Assembly: GCA_947385775.1 (NCBI GenBank)
Contig: CANDMI010000001.1
Span: 155,318 to 219,317, forward strand
Length of the DNA: 64,000 nt
Direction: 5' to 3'
Source of the DNA: an uncultured Eubacterium sp.
Lineage (GTDB): Bacteria; Bacillota; Clostridia; Lachnospirales; Lachnospiraceae
The position numbers were made by a program, and so were the translations under genes. Below the pieces are notes generated by a model, which was given only the letters and a program-made list of their open reading frames with translations, was not told where the DNA came from and ran no database searches. The number at the start of each line of letters is the position of its first letter. Position 1 is the stretch's first letter. Shown here one piece after another: positions 1 to 8,538 of this stretch.

Positions 1-367
1 TCTCCCCGTACTGCGGCTTTACCTCCCTGGCAATGGTCATATAGCGCTTGCAGCCTACCTCAAGCGGAGCCAGCACAAAAATTTCCAAAACCAGCGCCGC
101 CACCGCAAATCCCATGGCGGCGATCAAAATAGCCCCCAACATGGCTATTACCACGCTTCCGATATTACGATGTCCAAAATAATGGCCGTATTCATCATAA
201 AGATAATCATGATCCTCATCTAATATTTCCCTGGCGGTTTTAAAGCTTCCTCCCATACTTCTGCCGCCTGTGACAAACATATGGATAAACGCCACCAGCA
301 CAAACGGCAAGTAATTTAACTTCAACAGCCCTTTGGAATCTTCCTTTAATTCTATCCTGTTCCACAT
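1..367 (-). CDS. DUF975 family membrane protein (N-terminal part, runs off the window)
   Basis: The minus strand is open from an ATG at 367 to the window edge, with GGAGCGG just upstream. The start (MWNRIELK) and the later LAPLEVGCKRY segment resemble DUF975 proteins, which are small multi-pass membrane proteins of unknown role in Firmicutes. Two hydrophobic stretches are visible, around residues 17-30 and 70-95. About 122 residues are inside the window and the C-terminus is missing. The gene reads in the same direction as the aspartate kinase gene, with a short gap between them. Confidence 0.6.
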   Translation of the reverse strand, partial: MWNRIELKEDSKGLLKLNYLPFVLVAFIHMFVTGGRSMGGSFKTAREILDEDHDYLYDEYGHYFGHRNIGSVVIAMLGAILIAAMGFAVAALVLEIFVLAPLEVGCKRYMTIAREVKPQYGE

Positions 368-393
368 ATCCGCTCCTTTTACCTTCCCGCAGT

Positions 394-1713
394 CTAAAGC
401 TGTGTTACAACAAAAATATCATAGATCGCCTGGATTGCGGTTTCAAAATCATCGTTTTTCACCCCGATGATGACATTCAGCTCCGATGAGCCCTGGTCGA
501 TCATCTTGACGTTGACATTCGCGTGGGCAAGCGCCGAAAAGATCCGGCCCGCCGTGCCGCGTGTGCTTTTCATGCCCCGGCCTACGACCGCCACCAGCGC
601 AAGGTCGGCCTCCAGCTCAATGCTGTCCGGCTCCGCAAGGCGATGGATCGCGGATAAAACGCTTTGCTCCTTGCCTTCAAATTCCTCCTGGTGGACAAAT
701 ACCGTAAAAGTGTCAATTCCAGACGGCGTATGCTCAAAGGAAATCTCGTTTTCCTCAAACGCCTCCAGCACCTTGCGTCCAAAGCCGATTTCCGAGTTCA
801 TCATATCCTTTTCAATGTTGACGGCTACAAACCCTTTCTTTCCGGCAATGCCCGTAATCGTAAACTCCGGTTTCTGGCAGGTGCTTTCCACGATAAAGGA
901 GCCAGGGTCTTCCGGCGCGTTGGTGTTTTTGATGTTGATCGGTATCCCTTCCTGTCGCACCGGGAAGATCGCATCCTCATGCAGGACGGAAGCCCCCATA
1001 TACGACAGCTCGCGCAGCTCCTTATAGGTAATGACTTTAATCCCCTGCGGGTTTTTAATGATCCTTGGGTCCGCGATCAAAAAGCCGGATACATCCGTCC
1101 AGTTTTCATACAGATCCGCCCGACACGCCTTTGCCACAAGAGATCCGGTAATGTCCGAGCCGCCCCTCGAAAAGGTCTGGATCTTTCCATCCTCCTTAGC
1201 CCCGTAAAACCCCGGGATAACGGCGCGTTCCACCTTGCTTAAGCGTTCCCGCAATAACTGGTTTGTAGTGTCCGCGTCAAACTCCCCGCTGTCATCAAAG
1301 CGTATCACTTCCGCCGCGTCAATAAATTCAATGCCCAGAAAATTCGCCATCACAAGGCCGTTTAAATATTCTCCCCGGGAAGCCGCATAATCGCTTCCCG
1401 CTTTTTCCAAAAATCTTTGCTCTATCACCTTAAATTCATCGTCCAGGCTCATCTTAAGCTTTAAGCCGTTTATGATCTCATTATATCTGGCGCGGATCTT
1501 ACGTAAAGGAGACATGATATCCTCTCCATTTTCCGCCATTGCATAACACGTATACAGCATATCCGTTACTTTCGTGTCATTTTTATGCCGCTTTCCCGGC
1601 GCGCTGGGAATTACATATCTGCGCTTTGCATCCGCATGGATAATATCTCCCGCCTTACGAAACTGCTCCGCACTGGCCAGGGAGCTTCCCCCAAACTTTA
1701 CAACCTTAATCAT
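394..1713 (-). CDS. lysC: Aspartate kinase
   Basis: ATP-dependent phosphorylation of L-aspartate, the first step to lysine, threonine and methionine. The 439-residue protein opens with the kinase motif VVKFGGSSLAS, has the substrate region FSRGGSDITGSLVA near residues 180-195, and carries two C-terminal ACT-type segments (roughly 300-370 and 375-439) that normally bind amino-acid effectors. GGAGG lies 8 bases before the ATG. MetA, another enzyme of the aspartate family, is about 5 kb away on the same strand. No lysine riboswitch is visible upstream. The class (lysine- or threonine-sensitive) cannot be read from the sequence, so the symbol is generic. Confidence 0.93.
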   Translation of the reverse strand: MIKVVKFGGSSLASAEQFRKAGDIIHADAKRRYVIPSAPGKRHKNDTKVTDMLYTCYAMAENGEDIMSPLRKIRARYNEIINGLKLKMSLDDEFKVIEQRFLEKAGSDYAASRGEYLNGLVMANFLGIEFIDAAEVIRFDDSGEFDADTTNQLLRERLSKVERAVIPGFYGAKEDGKIQTFSRGGSDITGSLVAKACRADLYENWTDVSGFLIADPRIIKNPQGIKVITYKELRELSYMGASVLHEDAIFPVRQEGIPINIKNTNAPEDPGSFIVESTCQKPEFTITGIAGKKGFVAVNIEKDMMNSEIGFGRKVLEAFEENEISFEHTPSGIDTFTVFVHQEEFEGKEQSVLSAIHRLAEPDSIELEADLALVAVVGRGMKSTRGTAGRIFSALAHANVNVKMIDQGSSELNVIIGVKNDDFETAIQAIYDIFVVTQL

Positions 1714-1809
1714 CTTTATGCCTCCAAATTGTTATTCACGTTTTATAATCACGAGCATACGTATTTGCCAAATGGTATGCTTGGCAGATCATTTCGCTCA
1801 CGGGTATAC

Positions 1810-4800
1810 CTACTGGTTTTGCATATATTCCTGCGCTTCGTCTAAGATTTCGTCCATGTCGTCATCCCCTATGTCTACCTGATGCGGCTCTTTCTTATAG
1901 AATATGTCATACATGACCGGAATGATAAACAACGTCATAAGCGTCGCGTACAAAAGCCCGCCGACTACGACGATCGCCATGCCCCGTCCCATGGAATTGC
2001 CCGCGTCCTTGCTGAATATCATCATACTCATAGAAAGGATAGTGGTAAGGGCCGTCATAAGGATCGGGCGCATCCTGGTCTTTCCGGTCGCGATCAAAGC
2101 CTCCCGCCTTTCCATGCCGCCTATCCGAAGCTGGTTCGTGTAATCCACAAATACGATGCCGTTATTTACAACCGTACCCATCAAAATCGCAAACCCAAGC
2201 AGGCTCATCAAAGACAGCTGCTCCCGAAATCCCAGCAGCGCAAGCAGGCCCCCCGTAAACGCCAGAGGTATCGTAAACAGTACGATAAACGGCGATAACA
2301 GGCTTTGGAACTGCGCCACCATAACAAGGTAGATCAACAAAAGCCCCAGCGCCAAAAGCTGCCCCATCTGGCTTACCATATCGTTCACCTGGTCGCTTTC
2401 GCCGCCAATCTCGATAGAATAACCGTCCTTTAATTTATAATCCTTAAGCTTCTTATTCAGCTTCCTGGTTAAAAGGGTCGTATTCTGCCCTTCCTCCGTT
2501 TCCGCCGTAACCGTAATATACCGGGCCTGGTTTTTACGAAGAACCGACGCAGGGCCTTTTCCGTATTCCATCTCGGCAAAATCCCCTAGCTTGTAGCTCT
2601 TTGTAACGGTCTGCCCTTCCGCATCCGTTATGGAGCCTTCGATTTTCATATCCAGCAGGTTATCCTTATGGATCAAGTCTGTTTCATCCACAATCTGCAC
2701 ATCCATATCGGTGTCCCCTGCGGTCATTGTGACAGAGCTTTTTTCGGTCTTTAGCTTTTCGGAAATCTCCGCGTATATCTGCGCCACCGTCAGCCCTTTT
2801 TTCATAGCCCGGTCTTTATTGATCAGCAGGTGGATTTCCTTGGCGCCTTCCTCCTGCCCGTTGGAAACATTCGTAAACCCTTTGATTTCCGAAATCATAT
2901 CCTCAATGTCTTCACTGATCGCCAGCAGCTTTTCGGAGTCCTCTCCGTAAATATTTAAAGAAAGGCCGCTTCCAAGCATCGCCGTCATATCCCCCATAGC
3001 CGATGAGGAAACCACAGTCTCGCAGTCCAGATCCTTTACCGCGTCTTCGATTTTGCGCTCGATCTCCCGGATCTTACGTATGTCCTTAATATCGTCATCC
3101 AATATAATGGAAAACGCGTAATTTAAATGGCTTCCCCCGTTTGTGCCAACGCCCATCATCGCGGAGGTGCTGTTTGAATCCATAGCCCCTACAGTCTTTA
3201 CCCCTTTTACGGAAAGCGCCGCGTCCATCACCTGATCCGCCATTTTATAAGCGTCTTCTTTTTCCGTGCCTTCCTCCGCGTACATGGAAATCGAGATCTG
3301 CTCCCCGGTCATTTCCGGCAGCAGCGTAATGCCCATCTGCATAACCTGGTAAATGCAGATGAAAAGCAGCCCGGTCGCCAATATGAGCGGCACGATTTTT
3401 ATCCTAAGACAAAATGACAATACCTTCGCGTAGCCATTTTGAACCTTTTCCATCAAAGGATAGCGTTTTTCCGATGTTTTCTTTAATATAATGGAGCCTG
3501 CGGTCGGCACGATCGTAAGCGCGATTAACAGGGAGGCCGCCAGCGCGTATGAAATCGTAAGCGCAAACGGCACCATCAGCTCCGCCACAAGCCCGGTCGT
3601 AAAGATCATCGGCATAAACACGCAAACCGTCGTTAAGGTCGAGGAAATGATCGGCCCCCCTACCTGCCTTGCGCCCTGTACGGCGGAACGCGGCGCGGAA
3701 ATGCCCTGGTTCCTTATACGGTATATGTTTTCGATCACTACGATAGAGTTGTCTACCAGCATACCGATGGAAAGCCCAAGCCCCGCCAGCGTCATGATAT
3801 TGATCGAAATGCCTGAAAAATACATAATCAATATGGCAAACAATACGGAAAACGGGATACTGAACGCCACCACAAGCGTCGGCTTTACATCCTTGAAAAA
3901 CAGCGCCAGCACCACAACCGCCAGCAGCGCGCCGATCAGCATACTCTGCAAAATACTGCTGATAAACATTGTAATGTAATCGCCCTGGTCCATAACCGGC
4001 GTGATCTTTAACCCGTCGTATTTCTTTTGAAGCTGATCGATCGCTTTTTTGCAGGTTTTTGACACATCGCTGGTGCTTGCCGTGCTTCCTTTGAAAATGG
4101 AAAGAAGCACGCCGTTTTCCCCATTCACCTTGGCATAGCTTTCCCCGGCATTGTCAATTACGGTAATGTCCGATACGTCCTTTAGCCTTACCGCCCCGGC
4201 CCCCGGCAGCTTGCAAAGCAGCATATCCTTTAACGCATCCACGCTGTCATAATGCTCGCCCACCTTGATCAGCCACTGGTTTTTCTTATCGTCCTCAATA
4301 TACCCCGCCGGCATGGAAAAGTCCTCCGCCGAGATCATTTGAGAAAGGGTGTCCATGTTTACAAGGCTGCTGATATTCGCGTTATCCAGCGCGGCCTTAC
4401 GGGACTGCTGGTACTGCTTTTTAGCATCCTTTAATTCCGCCGTAGCCTGGTCTAACTCCTTTTTCGAGCTTTCCGTGCCGGTCAAGCCGTTTGCAAGCTG
4501 CGCGTCCCCGGAGCCAAAAGACACCGCCGCGTCAAAGCTGCCTGTGCTTGCCTCCTGGTACTGCTGGTCTAACCGCGCCATCTGGTTGGTAATCTGCTCT
4601 ACGGCCTTTTCCACCGCTAAAATCTCGGTATTTAAATTCGCAATGCCAGTTTCTATTTGAGGCAGGCGCACGGTAACGGCATCCGACAATTTTTGCAGGT
4701 TGTCCAGCGTAAGCTGGTCGGCCTGGCCCTTTAGCTGCTCCCCGATCTGCTCGTTGGATTCGCCTAATTTTTTCAGCCATTCCACAAATTTTTCAAATTC

Positions 4801-5802
4801 ATCCGGGTTTGCCAGCGCGTCTTCAATATCCGCCGGAATCGTAACCTTGGAAAGCTGGGCAAGCTGCCCTAAGGAATCGTTCATTTGTTTTAGCGCGTCG
4901 TTTGCCTGTTTATAGGTTTCCGACACATGGTTATCGTCATACGCCTTTTTTTCCGCCTCCAGCCCGGCCTTAGAAGCCTTTAAGCTCGTTAAGTTGGCTT
5001 CATACGCGGCCTTCGTCGCCTGAGCCTGGTCCAGCGCCAAACTTACCTGGGCCAACTGCTTTGCGGTATCCGTACGCGCCTTTTTTAGATCATCCTGCTT
5101 TTTTTCAAGCTGGGCTTTTGCGTCCGCCAGCTTTTTTTTGCCATCCTCAAGCTGCTTAGAAGCCTCTGTGATCTGGCCTTTGGCTTCCTTTAGCTTTTCA
5201 TTTGTCTTTTCTAATATCTTATCATTTATTTCATCAATCCGCTCCGCGTTCAGCCGGACTTCCACCGTCTGCTCCACGCTGCCTACGGAATTTACGTTTG
5301 CCACGCCCTGCTGGCGTTCAAAATACGGGACGACCACGTCTTTGGTAAAATCGGAAACCTCGTAAATATCCCTGCCCTCATAACTTACCGCCGCGTACAT
5401 CGTCGCCATCATATCCATGGAAAGCTCCATCATATTCGGCGTGCCGCAAAGCTCCGGCAGAGTAAGCTGGTTGATCTGGGCGGTCACCTTTACCATTGCG
5501 GAATCCATGTCGGTATTGTCCGCAAATTCCAGCGTGATCATGCTGTAGTTTTCCGCGCTTGTGCTCGTAATGTTTTCCACCCCGGTTACAGTTCCAAGGG
5601 CGGCTTCCATCGGCGCGGTCACTTCCTTTTCTACTTTTTCCGGGCTTGCCCCCGGGTCTGTGGTAATGATCATTAAATACGGCAGGCTCATATCCGGCAG
5701 TAAGTCTGTCTTCATCCGCAGCAGGCTTGTTACGCCAATGACCATAATGGCAATGACTGCTACAAATATGGTATACGGTTTTTTGACACAATGTTTTGCC
5801 AT
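1810..5802 (-). CDS. RND-family efflux transporter with a large coiled-coil insertion
   Basis: Inner-membrane RND exporter of the AcrB/SwrC type, 1330 residues against about 1030-1060 for classical members. TM1 is near residues 11-29, followed by a normal porter start. The central membrane block contains the Asp-bearing GMLVDNSIVVIENI helix, and the C-terminal repeat has a second membrane block. The extra length lies at about residues 190-480, a Lys/Glu/Gln/Ala-rich heptad region between the first porter subdomain and the segment leading to the DxxG/paG-type loop. A Gram-positive cell has no outer-membrane channel, so the coil might replace an adaptor protein; that is inference. Substrate is unknown. 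Start supported by GAGGAG. Confidence 0.88.
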   Translation of the reverse strand: MAKHCVKKPYTIFVAVIAIMVIGVTSLLRMKTDLLPDMSLPYLMIITTDPGASPEKVEKEVTAPMEAALGTVTGVENITSTSAENYSMITLEFADNTDMDSAMVKVTAQINQLTLPELCGTPNMMELSMDMMATMYAAVSYEGRDIYEVSDFTKDVVVPYFERQQGVANVNSVGSVEQTVEVRLNAERIDEINDKILEKTNEKLKEAKGQITEASKQLEDGKKKLADAKAQLEKKQDDLKKARTDTAKQLAQVSLALDQAQATKAAYEANLTSLKASKAGLEAEKKAYDDNHVSETYKQANDALKQMNDSLGQLAQLSKVTIPADIEDALANPDEFEKFVEWLKKLGESNEQIGEQLKGQADQLTLDNLQKLSDAVTVRLPQIETGIANLNTEILAVEKAVEQITNQMARLDQQYQEASTGSFDAAVSFGSGDAQLANGLTGTESSKKELDQATAELKDAKKQYQQSRKAALDNANISSLVNMDTLSQMISAEDFSMPAGYIEDDKKNQWLIKVGEHYDSVDALKDMLLCKLPGAGAVRLKDVSDITVIDNAGESYAKVNGENGVLLSIFKGSTASTSDVSKTCKKAIDQLQKKYDGLKITPVMDQGDYITMFISSILQSMLIGALLAVVVLALFFKDVKPTLVVAFSIPFSVLFAILIMYFSGISINIMTLAGLGLSIGMLVDNSIVVIENIYRIRNQGISAPRSAVQGARQVGGPIISSTLTTVCVFMPMIFTTGLVAELMVPFALTISYALAASLLIALTIVPTAGSIILKKTSEKRYPLMEKVQNGYAKVLSFCLRIKIVPLILATGLLFICIYQVMQMGITLLPEMTGEQISISMYAEEGTEKEDAYKMADQVMDAALSVKGVKTVGAMDSNSTSAMMGVGTNGGSHLNYAFSIILDDDIKDIRKIREIERKIEDAVKDLDCETVVSSSAMGDMTAMLGSGLSLNIYGEDSEKLLAISEDIEDMISEIKGFTNVSNGQEEGAKEIHLLINKDRAMKKGLTVAQIYAEISEKLKTEKSSVTMTAGDTDMDVQIVDETDLIHKDNLLDMKIEGSITDAEGQTVTKSYKLGDFAEMEYGKGPASVLRKNQARYITVTAETEEGQNTTLLTRKLNKKLKDYKLKDGYSIEIGGESDQVNDMVSQMGQLLALGLLLIYLVMVAQFQSLLSPFIVLFTIPLAFTGGLLALLGFREQLSLMSLLGFAILMGTVVNNGIVFVDYTNQLRIGGMERREALIATGKTRMRPILMTALTTILSMSMMIFSKDAGNSMGRGMAIVVVGGLLYATLMTLFIIPVMYDIFYKKEPHQVDIGDDDMDEILDEAQEYMQNQ

Positions 5803-5872
5803 TCACTTCTCCTCTGCATCCTGCGCAATTTATAGTTGCATTTCCAATCATATGCCGCCCTAAAATGGCGCC

Positions 5873-6598
5873 TTATATCTTATGCTCCCTGTTCCAGGCG
5901 ATATACGCTTCAAACTTTTCCGCCGAATAATTCATGACCAGCTCTTTTGGAAATCCCGCTTCTTCCAAAATCGGCAGCGTATGGTCTGCGTTTGCGATAT
6001 CCGTCATATAATGCGCGTCGCTGTTTAACACCACCGGCACGTCATATTTTTCACAAAGCTTTAGCATCGTGATAATATTTTCTTTGGAATTTAACCGGTA
6101 TGGAAGCCGCGGGGAATTGTTGTTTACTTCCAAAAGCGCATGGTATTCTTTGGAAGCAAGCACAAGCTTTTCATAGTCCACCGGGCAGTTGCCATCGTCC
6201 GGATGCCCGATAATGTCCACGCCAGGCGTGCGCATCGCTTTTATCATCGCCTGGGTATTTTGCTCCACTGTCCCGGAGCGGTATATATTCAGATGGATGC
6301 TTGCGATGCATAAATCCAGCCTGCTTATGATCTCCTTTGACAGATCCACATGCCCCTCATAATCCATAATGTTAAGCTCCGCCCCAAGCATCAGCCGGAC
6401 TCCAAACAGCTCCCGCTGCACCACACGCAGATTTTGAAAATAAATATCGTCGCAAGTCCCCGGCATCGCATGGGTATGCTCGGTAATGCCCAAAAGCTTT
6501 AACCCTTTTTCCGATGCGGCCTTTGCCATTTCGGTGATTGTCCCATACGCATGACCGCTTGCGATCGTATGGGTATGCACGTCCAATTCGAATTTCAT
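5873..6598 (-). CDS. PHP-domain phosphatase (YcdX-like)
   Basis: A 241-residue PHP-superfamily metal-dependent phosphoesterase. The metal-binding motifs appear in order: DVHTHT at the N-terminus, GITEH near residue 39, GAELNI near residue 72, a central IGHPDDG, and NSDAH near the C-terminus. Length and motif spacing match YcdX/YtqA-type stand-alone PHP proteins, which hydrolyse small phosphorylated substrates with a trinuclear metal site. The true substrate is unknown. It sits 30 bases downstream of metA on the same strand and is probably co-transcribed. Confidence 0.85.
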   Translation of the reverse strand: MKFELDVHTHTIASGHAYGTITEMAKAASEKGLKLLGITEHTHAMPGTCDDIYFQNLRVVQRELFGVRLMLGAELNIMDYEGHVDLSKEIISRLDLCIASIHLNIYRSGTVEQNTQAMIKAMRTPGVDIIGHPDDGNCPVDYEKLVLASKEYHALLEVNNNSPRLPYRLNSKENIITMLKLCEKYDVPVVLNSDAHYMTDIANADHTLPILEEAGFPKELVMNYSAEKFEAYIAWNREHKI

Positions 6599-6628
6599 TG
6601 ACCTGTCCTTTCCTTATTATAAATATAT

Positions 6629-7546
6629 TTAATTCTCTTCCTGTAGATCATACGGCGTGCTCTGGTATACATAATAATTGAGCCAGTTGGAAAGCAACAG
6701 CTGCCCAGTAGAGCGCCAGTTTACGATCGGAGGCTTCGCCGGGTCGTCGTCCGGGAAATAATGGACCGGCATCTGCGGCTCCATCCCCTTTGCAAGATCC
6801 CTTTCGTATTCCAGCTTTAAGGTGTCCGAATCGTATTCCGGGTGGCAGGTAATAAAAAACTGCTTGCTGTCCTCACTTTTTACGATTGCAACCCCGGCTT
6901 CTTCCGATTCCGCCATCAGCTCAAGCTGCGGGGTCGCCAATATCTGCTCCGCGGTAATTTCGGTAGCCCTGGAATGCGGCGCGTAAAACACATCGTCAAA
7001 CCCCCGAAACAGCGGCGAGTTTTTCTTGATCACCCGATGCGCGTATACGCCGGACAGCTTCGGCACATGGTCGCGTTTTTTAATCCCATAATGGTAATAC
7101 AGCCCCGCAAAAGAGCCCCAGCAGGAGTGCAGCGTACAATGCACATGGGTCTTCGTCCACTCCATGATCATTTTCAGCTCTTCCCAGTAATCCACGCCCT
7201 CCATTTCTATAAAATCAAGGGGCGCGCCCGTAATGATCATGCCGTCGTATTTCTTTTTTCGGATCTGGTCAAACGTTACGTAAAACGTGTCTAAATGGGT
7301 TTTATCCACATGCGCCGCCTCATGGCTTGCCATATGTAAAAAACTCACGTTCACCTGCAACGGCGTATTGGAAAGCTTGCGCAAAAACTGGGTCTCTGTC
7401 ACAATTTTTGTCGGCATCAGATTTAATATTAAAACGTTCAACGGACGGATATCCTGGTGCATAGCCCGGTACTCCGTCATCACAAATATATTTTCATTTT
7501 CTAAAGTTTCCCGCGCCGGAAGTGCATCCTGAATTTTAATCGGCAT
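6629..7546 (-). CDS. metA: Homoserine O-acyltransferase (MetA type)
   Basis: Acylates L-homoserine at the start of methionine synthesis. The 305-residue protein has the MetA hallmarks: NLMPTKIVTETQFLR near residue 43, the nucleophile segment TLHSCWGSFAGLYYHYG, and the C-terminal HPEYD. Residue 111, in GAPLD, is Asp. In characterised MetA enzymes Gly here goes with succinyl-CoA and Glu with acetyl-CoA, so acetyl-CoA use is likely but not proven. AGGAGGG precedes the ATG. No S-box or T-box leader was recognised upstream. The PHP phosphatase gene follows. Confidence 0.93.
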   Translation of the reverse strand: MPIKIQDALPARETLENENIFVMTEYRAMHQDIRPLNVLILNLMPTKIVTETQFLRKLSNTPLQVNVSFLHMASHEAAHVDKTHLDTFYVTFDQIRKKKYDGMIITGAPLDFIEMEGVDYWEELKMIMEWTKTHVHCTLHSCWGSFAGLYYHYGIKKRDHVPKLSGVYAHRVIKKNSPLFRGFDDVFYAPHSRATEITAEQILATPQLELMAESEEAGVAIVKSEDSKQFFITCHPEYDSDTLKLEYERDLAKGMEPQMPVHYFPDDDPAKPPIVNWRSTGQLLLSNWLNYYVYQSTPYDLQEEN

Positions 7547-7686
7547 GAAACGTCCCTCCTATTCTGATTTATATGTTGTCTGTTTTCCCTGCAAAACCTA
7601 TTAGGTAGCAGTTATCATGTTACCATATTTTTTGCCAGGACTCAACCGTCCTTTGCACCATTTCATAAAAAAATCATATTACACTC

Positions 7687-7715
7687 TTTTCTATCCGATT
7701 AAAGTATGTTATACT
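7687..7715 (+). promoter_or_regulatory. Probable extended -10 promoter for the metalloprotease-like gene
   Basis: TATACT at 7710-7715 is preceded by TG one base upstream (TGTTATACT), an extended -10. The -35 region 17 bases upstream (TTTTCT) is weak. It lies about 70 bases before the chosen start at 7786. Confidence 0.4.
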
Positions 7716-7785
7716 AACCACATATATACAATATATGAATCCCTTATTGCAGGATTCAAAAAGAATTGGAAAGGAGGTTTCGTTT

Positions 7786-8319
7786 ATGACCACTGAAAAA
7801 ATTTCAAAATCATCCCTAGATTATGGCAAGCAAACCATTCCTTCTAAGACAGACAGGCTGGGAAACAAGAAAAAAAACAGCCGTGCGGATATGTTATCGG
7901 AATCGGAAAAAACAAGCCGTGATCCAGACAAGACAAAGAAAACCGGAAGGCGCTCCGCCCCGGAGGACTGCGTGACATGCAAAAACCGCAAGTACAAAGA
8001 CGGCTCCAACGAAGGAAACGTGTCCTTTAAGACCGCCACCCACGTATCCCCGGAAGCAGCCGGCGCAAGGGTGCGGGCGCACGAAGGCGAGCATGTGGCA
8101 AACGCCAACAAGAAAGCAGCTGCCAGGGATGGCCAGGTTATGTACTCCACCGTCACCATCCAAACTTCCATCTGCCCGGAATGCGGGCGCACTTATGTTT
8201 CCGGCGGGGAAACTAAGACCAATATCCGTTTCCAGCCCGAAGAGCACCCATACGGAAAAAATCAAAAAGCAATCGATGCAATTAAAGTAACTGGCAGGAA
8301 TGTTGATTACGCTGCATAA
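7786..8319 (+). CDS. Putative zinc metalloprotease (SprA-related HExxH protein)
   Basis: A 177-residue cytosolic protein with a central HEGEHVANA (HExxH) preceded by the VSPEAAGARVRAHE pattern seen in SprA-related putative metalloproteases. There are two Cys pairs, CVTCKNRKY before the HExxH and SICPECGRTY after it, the second looking like half a zinc knuckle. The first 60 residues are Lys/Ser/Thr-rich and probably disordered. The start at 7786 was chosen because GGAAAGGAGG lies 6 bases before that ATG; an in-frame ATG at 7735 lacks a ribosome site. A perfect 13-bp hairpin follows the gene. Substrate and role are unknown. Confidence 0.6.
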   Translation: MTTEKISKSSLDYGKQTIPSKTDRLGNKKKNSRADMLSESEKTSRDPDKTKKTGRRSAPEDCVTCKNRKYKDGSNEGNVSFKTATHVSPEAAGARVRAHEGEHVANANKKAAARDGQVMYSTVTIQTSICPECGRTYVSGGETKTNIRFQPEEHPYGKNQKAIDAIKVTGRNVDYAA

Positions 8320-8383
8320 AGCTAAGGAAAAATCCTAAGGAAAATTCATTAGAATGAAAAAATTCAAAAACGCATACCTTACA

Positions 8384-8418
8384 GCCAAATGATTTGGAAT
8401 CATATCAAATCATTTGGC
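8384..8418 (+). terminator. Hairpin, possible terminator after the metalloprotease-like gene
   Basis: Perfect inverted repeat GCCAAATGATTTG / CAAATCATTTGGC with a 9-base loop. There is no clean U tract behind it, so termination is plausible but not certain. Confidence 0.45.
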
Positions 8419-8538
8419 AAATAACCGCGCCATTTTTTAAGGCTTTCCATCTTTCCCACTTTAAATCTCCGGAAAACCTTAAAACCGCATGGCGTTTTTA
8501 ACCGCTCATAATACCAGCAAAATGGGAGAATTTCAAAA

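Noticed and set aside
467-1242. Long plus-strand open frames across the aspartate kinase gene
   Set aside because: They are antisense shadows of a clearly recognisable enzyme and have no ribosome site or family features.
1766-1786. TGCCAA / TTGGCA hairpin after the RND gene as a terminator
   Set aside because: Only 6-base arms and no U tract; too weak to call.
7547-7735. Possible SAM riboswitch or T-box before metA
   Set aside because: The conserved S-box and T-box core sequences are absent and the leader is too short for a full structure.
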